From CAZJFH01 sp964545205 (GTDB taxonomy: Bacteria > Pseudomonadota > Alphaproteobacteria > Rhodospirillales > Magnetospirillaceae): a DNA stretch of 64,000 nucleotides. The notes under the pieces were generated by a model, which worked only from the letters and a program-made list of their open reading frames with translations, was not told where the DNA came from and ran no database searches. Location: the NCBI GenBank assembly GCA_964545205.1, contig CAZJFH010000022.1, forward strand, positions 11,731-75,730, read 5' to 3'. The position numbers and the translations under genes were made by a program. This document shows positions 25,222 through 32,611 of the stretch, in pieces (positions within the stretch are counted from its first letter, which is position 1; each line of letters begins with the position of its first letter).

Positions 25222-26106
25222 ATGACGCCGATCAGCCGCCGCACCGTCCTGGGCGGCCTCGCCGCCGCCGCCGCCGCCGGCCTGGCGCCGCGGCCGGCGC
25301 TGTCCGCGCCGGCGCTGCCCGCCGTCGGCCTCGGCACCTGGATCACCTTCAACGTCGGCGAGGATCCGGTCTTGCGCGCCGCCTGCGCCGAGGTGATGGC
25401 CGCCTTCTTCGACGAGGGCGGCGGCATGATCGATTCCTCGCCGATGTACGGCTCGTCGCAGGCGGTGGTCGGCGCCGGGCTGGAGGCGCTGGGGCGTCCG
25501 CAAGGGCTGTTCTCGGCCGACAAGGTGTGGACCGGCTCGGGCGCGCGCGGGCCGGAGCAGATCGAGCAATCGCGCCGGCTGTGGGGCGTGGAGCGCTTCG
25601 ACCTGTTGCAGGTCCACAACCTGCTGGCCTGGGAGGAGCACCTGGAGACGCTGTTCGCGATGAAGGCGCAGGGCCGGCTGGGCCATGTCGGCATCACCAC
25701 CTCGCACGGCCGCCGCCACGACGAATTCGAGCGCATCATGCGCACGCAGCCGCTCGATTTCGTGCAGCTCACCTACAACGTCCTCGACCGCGAGGCCGAG
25801 GCCCGGCTGCTGCCGCTGGCCGCCGAGCGCGGCATCGGCGTGATCGTCAACCGGCCGTTCCGCCAGGGCGCGCTGACCCAGGCGCTGGCCGGGGCGCCGC
25901 TGCCGGGCTGGGCGGGCGAGCTCGGCGCCGCGAGCTGGGCGCAGCTTCTCCTGAAGTTCATCCTTTCGCATCCGGCGGTGACCTGCGCCATTCCCGCCAC
26001 CACCCGCGTCGACCACATGCGCGAGAACAAGGCGGCGGCGCGCGGGCCGATGCCCGACCCGGCGCTGCGCCGGCGCATCGTCGCGGCGGTCGAGGCGGCG
26101 CTGTGA
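25222..26106 (+). CDS. Tat-exported aldo/keto reductase
   Basis: A 294-residue NAD(P)H-dependent oxidoreductase with a twin-arginine signal (SRRTVLGGLAAAAAAG, cleavage near residue 29). The catalytic tetrad is intact: Asp71, Tyr76 (DSSPMYGSS), Lys101 (SADKVW) and His132 (LQVHNLL). The cofactor end reads AIPATTRVDHMREN. Most family members are cytosolic, so a Tat-targeted form is notable because it would fold with its cofactor before export. The substrate is unknown. CGGAG precedes ATG 25222. Confidence 0.88.
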   Translation: MTPISRRTVLGGLAAAAAAGLAPRPALSAPALPAVGLGTWITFNVGEDPVLRAACAEVMAAFFDEGGGMIDSSPMYGSSQAVVGAGLEALGRPQGLFSADKVWTGSGARGPEQIEQSRRLWGVERFDLLQVHNLLAWEEHLETLFAMKAQGRLGHVGITTSHGRRHDEFERIMRTQPLDFVQLTYNVLDREAEARLLPLAAERGIGVIVNRPFRQGALTQALAGAPLPGWAGELGAASWAQLLLKFILSHPAVTCAIPATTRVDHMRENKAAARGPMPDPALRRRIVAAVEAAL

Positions 26107-26170
26107 CCCCGGCGCGCGCTCGGCTCGACCGGGCCGTGATGCCCGCCCGTTTCCCTAGGGGCGTCAGGGC

Positions 26171-26863
26171 ATGAGTTCGGCGTGGTGGACCTATTCGCCG
26201 GGCGACCTTCTGCTGTTCGCGCCGCGGACCTGGTACCGCCTGATCGAGATGCACAACGCGGCGCTGTGGCCGTGGCATCTGGCGTTCGTGGCCGTCGGGC
26301 TGGCGTCGATCGTGCTGCGCCGGCGCGCCGCGGGCCGTTTCACGGCGCTGCTGCTGGCCGGCTGCTGGGCGTTCGCCGGCATCGCCTTCCTGCAGGACCG
26401 TTACGCCACCATCAACTGGGCGGCGGCGTATTTCGCGGCGCTGTTCGTCGCCCAGGCGCTGCTGCTGGCGCTGCTGGGCGGCGCCGGGCTGTTGCGGTTC
26501 GGCCCGGACGACGGACCGGGGCTCGCGCTGGCGGTGGTCGGGGTGGCGGCCTGGCCGCTGATCGCGCCGCTGCTCGACCGGCCGTGGGCCCAAGCCGAGG
26601 TGTTCGGCGTCATGCCCGACCCGACGGCGGTGGCGACGCTGGGGCTGCTGACGGGCGTGCGCGGCCGGCTGGTATGGCTGGCGATGCCGGTGCCGCTGGT
26701 CTGGCTGTCGGTCAGCGGCCTGACGCTGTGGGTCATGGAGGCGCCCGAGGCCGCCGCGCCGCCGGCGGCGGCGGCGCTGGCGCTCGGCGTCGCGCTCAGC
26801 CGTGGCTGGCGAGCACGGTCTCGACGTCGCCGGCCGCCTCGCGGCCCGGCAGCACCGCGTTGA
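26171..26863 (+). CDS. DUF6064-like membrane protein
   Basis: A 230-residue protein with about six membrane segments. Its opening, WWTYSPGDLLLFAPRTWYRLIE, is the recognisable mark of DUF6064 proteins. The conserved DRYATINWAAAYFA lies near residue 80. Function is unknown. The Arg- and Pro-rich C-terminal 20 residues are encoded where the gene overlaps the convergent permease by 68 bases, so that tail may be a recent extension. Confidence 0.72.
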   Translation: MSSAWWTYSPGDLLLFAPRTWYRLIEMHNAALWPWHLAFVAVGLASIVLRRRAAGRFTALLLAGCWAFAGIAFLQDRYATINWAAAYFAALFVAQALLLALLGGAGLLRFGPDDGPGLALAVVGVAAWPLIAPLLDRPWAQAEVFGVMPDPTAVATLGLLTGVRGRLVWLAMPVPLVWLSVSGLTLWVMEAPEAAAPPAAAALALGVALSRGWRARSRRRRPPRGPAAPR

Positions 26864-28100
26864 GCAGCACGCCGATCAGCGCCGACAGCGCCATCGACGA
26901 CACCGCGAAGCCGCCCGCGAACTTCAGCTCGGCGCCGCCGATGCCGATGACCAGGATGGTCGAGGCGATCAGCAGGTTGCGCTTGTTGCCGAGGTCGACC
27001 TTGCCCTCGATCAGCGTGCGGATGCCCGACGAGGCGATGACCCCGAACAGCGCGATCGCGACGCCGCCCATCACCGCGGTCGGGATGGTCTGCAGGAACG
27101 CGCTCAGCGTGCCGACGAAGCCGAGCACCAGCGCCAGCACCGCCGCGCCGCCGATCACCCAGGCGCTGAAGACGCGGGTGATCGCCAGCACGCCGACGTT
27201 CTCGCCGTAGGTGGTGTTCGGCGGACCGCCGATCAGCGCCGCCAGGCTGGTCGCCAGGCCGTCGCCGAGCAGGGTGCGGTGCAGGCCGGGCCTGGCGAGG
27301 AAATTGCGGCCGACGACGCGGCTGAGCACGATCTGGTCGCCGATGTGCTCGGCCATGGTGACCAGGGCCACCGGGGCGACGATCAGGATCACCGCCAGCG
27401 GCGAGACGCCCTCCTTCAGGCCCGAGAAGAACAGCGCGAACTCGGGGACGCGCAGCAGCGGCGCCTCGGCCACCGGCGCGAAGTCGACCATGCCGGCGAG
27501 GATCGCGGCGAGGTAGCCGGTGACGATGCCGAGCAGGATCGGCACCACGGTGAAGAAGCCGCGCAGCACCAGCGAATAGAAGAAGATCGAGCCCAGCGTG
27601 AACAGCGCCACCAGCAGATGCGGCAGGCTGTACGCGCCGCCGCCGGCGGTGTTCTGGGCCATGTCGACGGCGACGCTGGCCAGCCCGAGGCCGATGACCA
27701 CGATCACCGGCCCGACGACGACCGGCGGCAGCAGATTCAGCAGCCAGCGGACGCCGAAGGCTTTGATCAGCGCCGAGACCAGCAGGTAGACCATCCCGGC
27801 GACGAAGGCGCCGAGCATCGCGCCGCCCGGGCCGCCGAGCGCCGAGGCGGCGATGATCGGGCCGATGAAGGCGAAGGAGGAGCCGAGATAGGCCGGCACC
27901 GCGAAGCCGGTGCTGGCCAGGTAGACCAGGGTGCCGAGGCCGCTCGAGACCAGCGCCACCGCCGGATCCAGCCCGGTCAGGATCGGCACCAGCACGGTGG
28001 CGCCGAACATCGCGAACAGGTGCTGGACGCTGAGCAGGGCGAAGGTGCCGGGCGCCGGACGTTCATGGACGTCGAGCACCCGTTCGGAAGCGGCGGTCAT
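26796..28100 (-). CDS. Uracil/xanthine permease, NCS2 family (UraA-like)
   Basis: A 434-residue nucleobase:proton symporter with about 14 membrane segments. NCS2 marks are QHLFAMFGATVLVPILTG, FAIGPIIAASALGGPGGAM-like sequence near residue 80, and the substrate loop with GGPPNTTYGENVGVLAITRV. The GENVG rather than QNxG form is closer to uracil carriers. The start ATG 28100 follows GGGGGGA; an in-frame extension to 28205 has no membrane or conserved features. Confidence 0.92.
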   Translation of the reverse strand: MTAASERVLDVHERPAPGTFALLSVQHLFAMFGATVLVPILTGLDPAVALVSSGLGTLVYLASTGFAVPAYLGSSFAFIGPIIAASALGGPGGAMLGAFVAGMVYLLVSALIKAFGVRWLLNLLPPVVVGPVIVVIGLGLASVAVDMAQNTAGGGAYSLPHLLVALFTLGSIFFYSLVLRGFFTVVPILLGIVTGYLAAILAGMVDFAPVAEAPLLRVPEFALFFSGLKEGVSPLAVILIVAPVALVTMAEHIGDQIVLSRVVGRNFLARPGLHRTLLGDGLATSLAALIGGPPNTTYGENVGVLAITRVFSAWVIGGAAVLALVLGFVGTLSAFLQTIPTAVMGGVAIALFGVIASSGIRTLIEGKVDLGNKRNLLIASTILVIGIGGAELKFAGGFAVSSMALSALIGVLLNAVLPGREAAGDVETVLASHG

Positions 28101-28228
28101 GGCGGTCCCCCCTCGGCATCGTTGCGTCGCCGAGGGATAGCGCGGGCGGCGGCCGGCGTCAAACGATGCGGTTTTCCGGCGATTGAGCACGGCCAGATTT
28201 GGCACTCTGAAACCACAAGCAGAGAGCC

Positions 28229-28612
28229 ATGTTCGACATCACCAACGCCCATCTTCCAAGACGCCAGCGAGTTCCTAGAGGCTCGGCGTTGGCCCGATGG
28301 TCCCTTCTGCCCGCACTGCGGTTCGGTCGAGGGCATCACGAAGATGCAGGGCAAGGCGCGTCGGCCCGGCCTCTCTAACAGTGCAAGGCCTGCCGCCACC
28401 AGTTCACCGTCACCGTCGGCACCGTCTACGAGCGCTCCAAACCGCTTGGTTCACGGCCCATCGTATCCGTCTGGCCATGCGCGAGCCGTTCTGCCAAGGC
28501 CCGATGGGCTCGGGCGGCGGCACCATCGAAGCCGCTATCACCTCGTCAGCGCCGCGCCGAAGAAGGCAAGCGCCTCACCTATCGGCGGACTGAAGTCGGG
28601 GTGGACTGCTAA
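28229..28612 (+). pseudogene. Decayed IS1595-family transposase
   Basis: Fragments of one protein are spread over three frames. MFDITN opens at 28229, and a one-base shift leads to PIFQDASEFLEARRWPDG and FCPHCGSVEGITKMQGK (zinc-ribbon N-terminus). Another shift gives CKACRHQFTVTVGTVYERSK, then TAWFTAHRIRLAMREP, and after a large deletion the typical C-terminal end GKRLTYRRTE before TAA at 28610. About 380 of an expected 950 bases remain, so it is non-functional. Upstream TTTGGCACTCTGAAACCAC looks like element leader sequence; I found no convincing matching right end. Confidence 0.85.
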
Positions 28613-28732
28613 GCCAAGCTCACCCGTCAGCAGTCTCGCGAATTGCTGACCGCCGTTGATTGGGAAATATGGGCGAGACTCATCCGCGCGACGGGGATAC
28701 GCTGCCTTCTCAAACCAGTGGGAGGGGCAACA

Positions 28733-29212
28733 ATGCCCGACATCGGCGCCCTTTCGGTTGTGCTCAGTTCGTTCAAGGCGGCCAAGGATATTGCGGAGGC
28801 TATGGTAGGCCTCCGGGATGCTGCGGCGTTTCAGGGGAAGATGGTCGAATTCCAGTCTAAGATCATAGATGCCCAAAATGCTGCATTTGCGGCACAAGAG
28901 GAGCGCTCGGCGCTTTTGGACAAGATACGTGACCTTGAAGCAAAGGTGGCTAGCTTCGAAACATGGGAAGCTGAGAAGCAACGCTACCATCTCAAAGAGA
29001 TCGCTTCTGGCGTTTTTGCTTACGCGTTGAAAGAAGATACACGCGGCTCCGAACCGCCGCATTTGCTTTGCACAAACTGCTTTCAGCAAAAGCAAAAATG
29101 CGTGCTCCAATTTGAGCAGCGTGATGGGGGGCGGCAACACATCCATGTGTGTCCCCGGTGCAAAGCTAATTATCTTGTGTTCGGCACGGCCTTGTCCATG
29201 CGGCCTCGTTAG
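28733..29212 (+). CDS. Hypothetical protein with coiled coil and C-terminal zinc-ribbon
   Basis: A 159-residue protein starting at ATG 28733 after GGGAGGGG. Residues 10-35 are a helix (VVLSSFKAAKDIAEAMVGLRD). Residues 45-90 form a coiled coil (FAAQEERSALLDKIRDLEAK). Residues 110-155 hold two CxxC pairs (CTNC and CPRC), a likely zinc site. I recognise it as a frequent accessory-genome hypothetical of alphaproteobacteria with no assigned role. Codon use is less GC-biased than its neighbours, in line with the adjacent transposase remnant. Confidence 0.75.
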   Translation: MPDIGALSVVLSSFKAAKDIAEAMVGLRDAAAFQGKMVEFQSKIIDAQNAAFAAQEERSALLDKIRDLEAKVASFETWEAEKQRYHLKEIASGVFAYALKEDTRGSEPPHLLCTNCFQQKQKCVLQFEQRDGGRQHIHVCPRCKANYLVFGTALSMRPR

Positions 29213-29264
29213 GCGTGGTAGCGCTCTTGCCCATCGCCGCCTCAGTCCACCATCGGAAGCGTCA

Positions 29265-29876
29265 ATGCCTTACATAAACCCTGTGGGTATCGAAAAATGC
29301 AGGAAGCGCTTGTCGGAAGCGCATGATTTTTTTCGGCTATGCAAATCCAGCAGAAGCCACGAAGAGTTTGCCAATAATTGGGCAGATTTTCTTATAAAAG
29401 CGGCTGCAATTATCCATATTATGGAAACCGCATCGACAAAAACGCCGCAAGGTAGGCAGTGGCATTACGCAAAGAAAAAGCAAGCCAGAAAAGACCCTCT
29501 CACTTTGTACATGTATCAAGCGCGAAACGCGGAAGAACACGGCCTAGAGCCTCTGACTGAACTTGAGCCAGGAGGCATCGGCATCGGCGCCAAAGGACAG
29601 GGTGTTCACATACGCCACGGAGTTTTTACTGCAAACGGTTTCTTTGGCATCATTGGAAAAAATCCGGACGGCTGCTACCCTACTGCAATTGTTCGACCGC
29701 CCCAATTACACCTTCTTCCTGTTGTGGATGACCGGCATCGGAATACATACGCCCCGCCCCGTGAGCACCTTGGCCGGCCCATTGAGGATAAAAGCCCGCT
29801 AGGGGTTGGCGAACTCTATCTCAAGTACCTTTCGGACCTGATTGCCGAGGCAGAGGAACTCGCTCGATCTCCATAG
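29265..29876 (+). CDS. Hypothetical protein of the low-GC islet
   Basis: A 203-residue soluble protein beginning at ATG 29265 with GGAAG upstream. The N-terminal half is basic and helical (EKCRKRLSEAHDFFRLCKSS, WHYAKKKQARKDPLTLYMYQ). The middle contains a Gly-rich stretch (EPGGIGIGAKGQGVHIRHG). No domain is recognised. The DNA is about 47% GC in the 60 bases from 29281, far below the surrounding genome. Its 3' end overlaps the broken gene on the other strand by 56 bases. Confidence 0.65.
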   Translation: MPYINPVGIEKCRKRLSEAHDFFRLCKSSRSHEEFANNWADFLIKAAAIIHIMETASTKTPQGRQWHYAKKKQARKDPLTLYMYQARNAEEHGLEPLTELEPGGIGIGAKGQGVHIRHGVFTANGFFGIIGKNPDGCYPTAIVRPPQLHLLPVVDDRHRNTYAPPREHLGRPIEDKSPLGVGELYLKYLSDLIAEAEELARSP

Positions 29877-30002
29877 CGAGATACACGGCGTCCACAATAC
29901 GCTCCCAAGGATCCGTAAAGGCGAACCCCTCTGAGAGCGTGTATGCCCGCCTCGATCATTTCGGGCGTGACCTCGATTTGGGCGCTGGCTTGTCGCTCCA
30001 TC
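29821..30002 (-). pseudogene. Frameshifted small hypothetical gene
   Basis: ATG 30002 opens MERQASAQIEVTPEMIEAGI, matching a common alphaproteobacterial family of short proteins of the type ...ITPEMIEAG ... AVYLAM. After HAL the frame is lost, but one frame over the family-like continuation resumes as EGFAFTDPWERIVDAVYLAM and stops at 29821. A single-base indel around 29931-29936 (AGAGGGG) explains both halves. The uninterrupted reading instead ends at an unrelated Ser/Arg-rich tail. Either a real frameshift or a base-call error is possible. Confidence 0.65.
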
Positions 30003-30102
30003 AGATCGCTCCCGGCCTTTGGTTTGCCAAGTATACAAGCCCCGGTCTTCCGCGCGGAGCGTGCGCGGAAACCGGCGCCCGTGCCCGTCCGGCGCGCCCT
30101 CT

Positions 30103-31218
30103 CTAGCGGACTTCCTGTCCGGCCGCCGGATCGCCGCGGCGGCGCAGGGGGGCGAGGGCCCGTCTGGCGGCGCCGCCGCCGATGTGGCGCGCCGCCATCA
30201 GGGCGCCGGCGGCGGTGCGGGCGTTGAAGGCCTGGACGCCGAAACGGTCGCGGCACAGCGGCAGCCAGTTCCTCTTGTAGCCGTCGTCGCCGCGGCCGAA
30301 ATCGACCTCGGCGACCCGATCCAGCGCCAGCACGTGCTCCATCATGCGCAGGGTCAGCAGCGAGCCCAGCGAGTGCTGCTTGAAGGCCTCGTCATGGGCC
30401 AGCTTGAAGATCGTCGCCCGGCCCTCCCAGACGATCCAGATCTGCGCAGCCGCCGGCACCTCGCCGACATGGACGGTGCCGAGCCGCAGGGCGCCGGCCT
30501 CGGCGCAGGCGCGGACCAGGGCGGGGATGAAGCCGGGATGCGGCTCGGGTTGCTTCCACGAGCGGGCGTAGACCGCCTGGTAGGCGTCGAGCGCCGGCCC
30601 GACGCCGTCGCCGCCGGTGACGATCTCGAACTGCGCGTCGACGTCGCGGCGCACCTTCGCCTGCTGCCGGCGCAGGGTGCTGCGCAGCGCGCCGGGGCGC
30701 GCCGCCAGATAGTTGGCGGCGCTGAGACCGCGGGTCTCGGCGTAGCGGTTGACGAAATGGCGGTAACGCTGGATCGGCAGCCCGGCGGCGGCCAGGGCGG
30801 CGGGCATCGCCGCCGCCAGCGGCGCCTCCTCGGGCAGGGCCGACAGGTCGAGCACGTCCCAGTGCCGGCGCTCGGCGCGCAGCGCACGGGCGAGGGCGGC
30901 CGCCGCCGCCTCGGGAGCCGCGGGGTCGGCGACCGGCGCGAAGGCGCAGGTGTAGGGCCGCACGAACGCCGACAACGTCCGCACGGTCAGCGGCCCGGCG
31001 CGCCGGGCGCGCGCGACCAGAGGCAGCACGGCCAGCGGCCGGCCGGCCTCGTCGGAAGCCGCCAGCAGCCGCAAGCTCTCGCCGTCGTCCAGGGTGGTCG
31101 CCGCCAGCGCCCGGAACCAGCCGGGCGTGCAGTGGAACCCCTGCCTTCCCGCCAGGGCGAACAGCCCCTGGTGGGGTGCGGGCAGATCGTCGAAGCGAGA
31201 ATGAACCGAATAGGGCAT
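30103..31218 (-). CDS. GNAT/FemAB-fold acetyltransferase, CelD/BcsL type
   Basis: A 371-residue protein of the Acetyltransf_6 (CelD/BcsL) group. An N-terminal alpha/beta part precedes the acetyltransferase-like core, marked by STLRRQQAKVRRD, RLGTVHVGEVPAAAQIWIVWEGRATIFKLAHDEAFKQHSLGSLLTLRM and VDFGRGDDGYKRNWLP. Relatives sit in polysaccharide clusters and are thought to acylate or otherwise modify surface glycans. It is divergent from a second protein of the same fold at 31289, with only 70 bases between them. Confidence 0.82.
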   Translation of the reverse strand: MPYSVHSRFDDLPAPHQGLFALAGRQGFHCTPGWFRALAATTLDDGESLRLLAASDEAGRPLAVLPLVARARRAGPLTVRTLSAFVRPYTCAFAPVADPAAPEAAAAALARALRAERRHWDVLDLSALPEEAPLAAAMPAALAAAGLPIQRYRHFVNRYAETRGLSAANYLAARPGALRSTLRRQQAKVRRDVDAQFEIVTGGDGVGPALDAYQAVYARSWKQPEPHPGFIPALVRACAEAGALRLGTVHVGEVPAAAQIWIVWEGRATIFKLAHDEAFKQHSLGSLLTLRMMEHVLALDRVAEVDFGRGDDGYKRNWLPLCRDRFGVQAFNARTAAGALMAARHIGGGAARRALAPLRRRGDPAAGQEVR

Positions 31219-31288
31219 TCCTGTCTCTCACCATGCGGATAAGCCGCCAGCGCGGGAGCCGAAGGCGTCGCCTGGTGTTAATGTAAAC

Positions 31289-32500
31289 ATGCGAGCCGGC
31301 GGCGACTGCGCGCCGGAAGCCGTGGTCCCCTCTGGCGAAGGCCCCGCCCGTCCTATGCTCCATCTGCCGGACGTCGCTGTCCCCTCCGACGAACTCTCGG
31401 TCAGCCTGCGGCCGGTGGTGCGGCCCGAGCTCGCCGCCGCCTGGCAGGCGCTGGAATGCCGTGCGGCGCCGTCGTTCTTCCAGTCCTGGGGCTGGATCGG
31501 CTGCTGGCTCGACTCCCTGCCGGCCGCGCTCGAACCCGAGGTCATCGAGGTCCGCTGGCGCGACGCCGTCGTCGGCCTCGGCGTCGTGGTCCGCCGCACG
31601 ATGGCGCGGCGCGGCATCCTGCGCTCGCGCATCCTGTTCCTGAACGCCACCGGCGACGCCGAACGCGACGCGATCTACATCGAGCACAACGGGCTCTTGT
31701 GCGACCAGCAGATCACCTCGGCCGTCGAGCAGCGGGCGATCGACTGGCTGGTCGAGCGCGACGAGCGCTGGGACGAGCTGACCCTGCCCGGCATGCCGGC
31801 GCGATGGGGGGCGCTGGCGGCGGCGCGGGGCCTGAACGTGTGGTGGCAGCAGGTGCAGCCCGCGTACGAACTCGACCTCGGCGCCGTGCGCCAGCATGCG
31901 GACGGCCTGCGCGGCCGCCTCAGCCGCAACACCCGCCAGCAGCTTCGCCGGGCCGAGCGGGTCCTCGGGGCGCCGGCGCGGCTGCGCCAGGCCGAGACGG
32001 TCGAGGAGGCGCAGGCCTTCTTCTCGGCGCTGAAGGCGCTGCACGTCGCCTCGTGGGAGCGGCGCGGCCGGCGTCACGCGTTCAGCGGCGCCTTCTTCGA
32101 GCCGTTCCACCGGGCGCTGATCGCGGCCCGCTTCGAGGCCGGCGAGATCCAGCTGCTGGAGGCCGGCGCCGGCGGGCGGCCGTTCGGCTACCTCTACAAT
32201 TTCGTCCATCGCGGCCGCGTCTACGCCTATCAGAGCGGTTTCGCCCAGGGCGACGATCCGCGCGCCAAGCCGGGCCTGGTCAGCCATGCCCTGGCGGTCG
32301 AGCGCAACGCGGCGGCCGGGCACGGCGTCTACGACATGCTGGCCGGCGACAACCAGCTCAAGCGCTCGCTCGCCGACCGTTCGAGCGAGATGCTGTGGCT
32401 GACCCTGCAGCGCGACCGGCTGCCGCTACGGCTCGAGCGCTCGCTGCGCGGCCTCAAGCGGCGACTCGCCGGGCAACGGAGCCCCGGGCGCGGGCGTTAA
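31289..32500 (+). CDS. Second GNAT/FemAB-fold acetyltransferase, CelD/BcsL type
   Basis: A 403-residue relative of the divergent neighbour. It shares the order of features: RLSRNTRQQLRRAER, then IQLLEAGAGGRPFGYLYNFVHRGRVYAYQSGFA, then VYDMLAGDNQLKRSLAD. ATG 31289 lies after the AT-rich GTTAATGTAAAC; ATG 31355 in frame is a possible shorter start. Neither has a strong ribosome site. The glycan or lipid target is unknown. Its stop codon coincides with the CtrA-like box before the second secretion operon. Confidence 0.8.
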   Translation: MRAGGDCAPEAVVPSGEGPARPMLHLPDVAVPSDELSVSLRPVVRPELAAAWQALECRAAPSFFQSWGWIGCWLDSLPAALEPEVIEVRWRDAVVGLGVVVRRTMARRGILRSRILFLNATGDAERDAIYIEHNGLLCDQQITSAVEQRAIDWLVERDERWDELTLPGMPARWGALAAARGLNVWWQQVQPAYELDLGAVRQHADGLRGRLSRNTRQQLRRAERVLGAPARLRQAETVEEAQAFFSALKALHVASWERRGRRHAFSGAFFEPFHRALIAARFEAGEIQLLEAGAGGRPFGYLYNFVHRGRVYAYQSGFAQGDDPRAKPGLVSHALAVERNAAAGHGVYDMLAGDNQLKRSLADRSSEMLWLTLQRDRLPLRLERSLRGLKRRLAGQRSPGRGR

Positions 32501-32511
32501 GAAATTGTTCA
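32497..32511 (+). promoter_or_regulatory. CtrA-like box upstream of the second type I secretion operon
   Basis: TTAAGAAATTGTTCA fits TTAA-N7-TTAA with one mismatch and repeats the TTAAGAAA core seen before the first secretion operon. A further AT-rich inverted repeat, CCGTTCTTAAACGG, lies at 32546-32559. Both precede ATG 32612. Confidence 0.45.
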
Positions 32512-32611
32512 GCCGGAATTAAGACCTCGTTGGGGGAATCTTAGGCCGTTCTTAAACGGCACCCGGTAAAAACTGCCTAGCGCCATCCAGGTGCACTCCA
32601 AAGGCAGTCCT

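Noticed and set aside
28538..29146. A 202-residue minus-strand frame in the low-GC islet
   Set aside because: It is opposite a better-supported gene with a strong ribosome site, coiled coil and CxxC pairs, and has no domain of its own.
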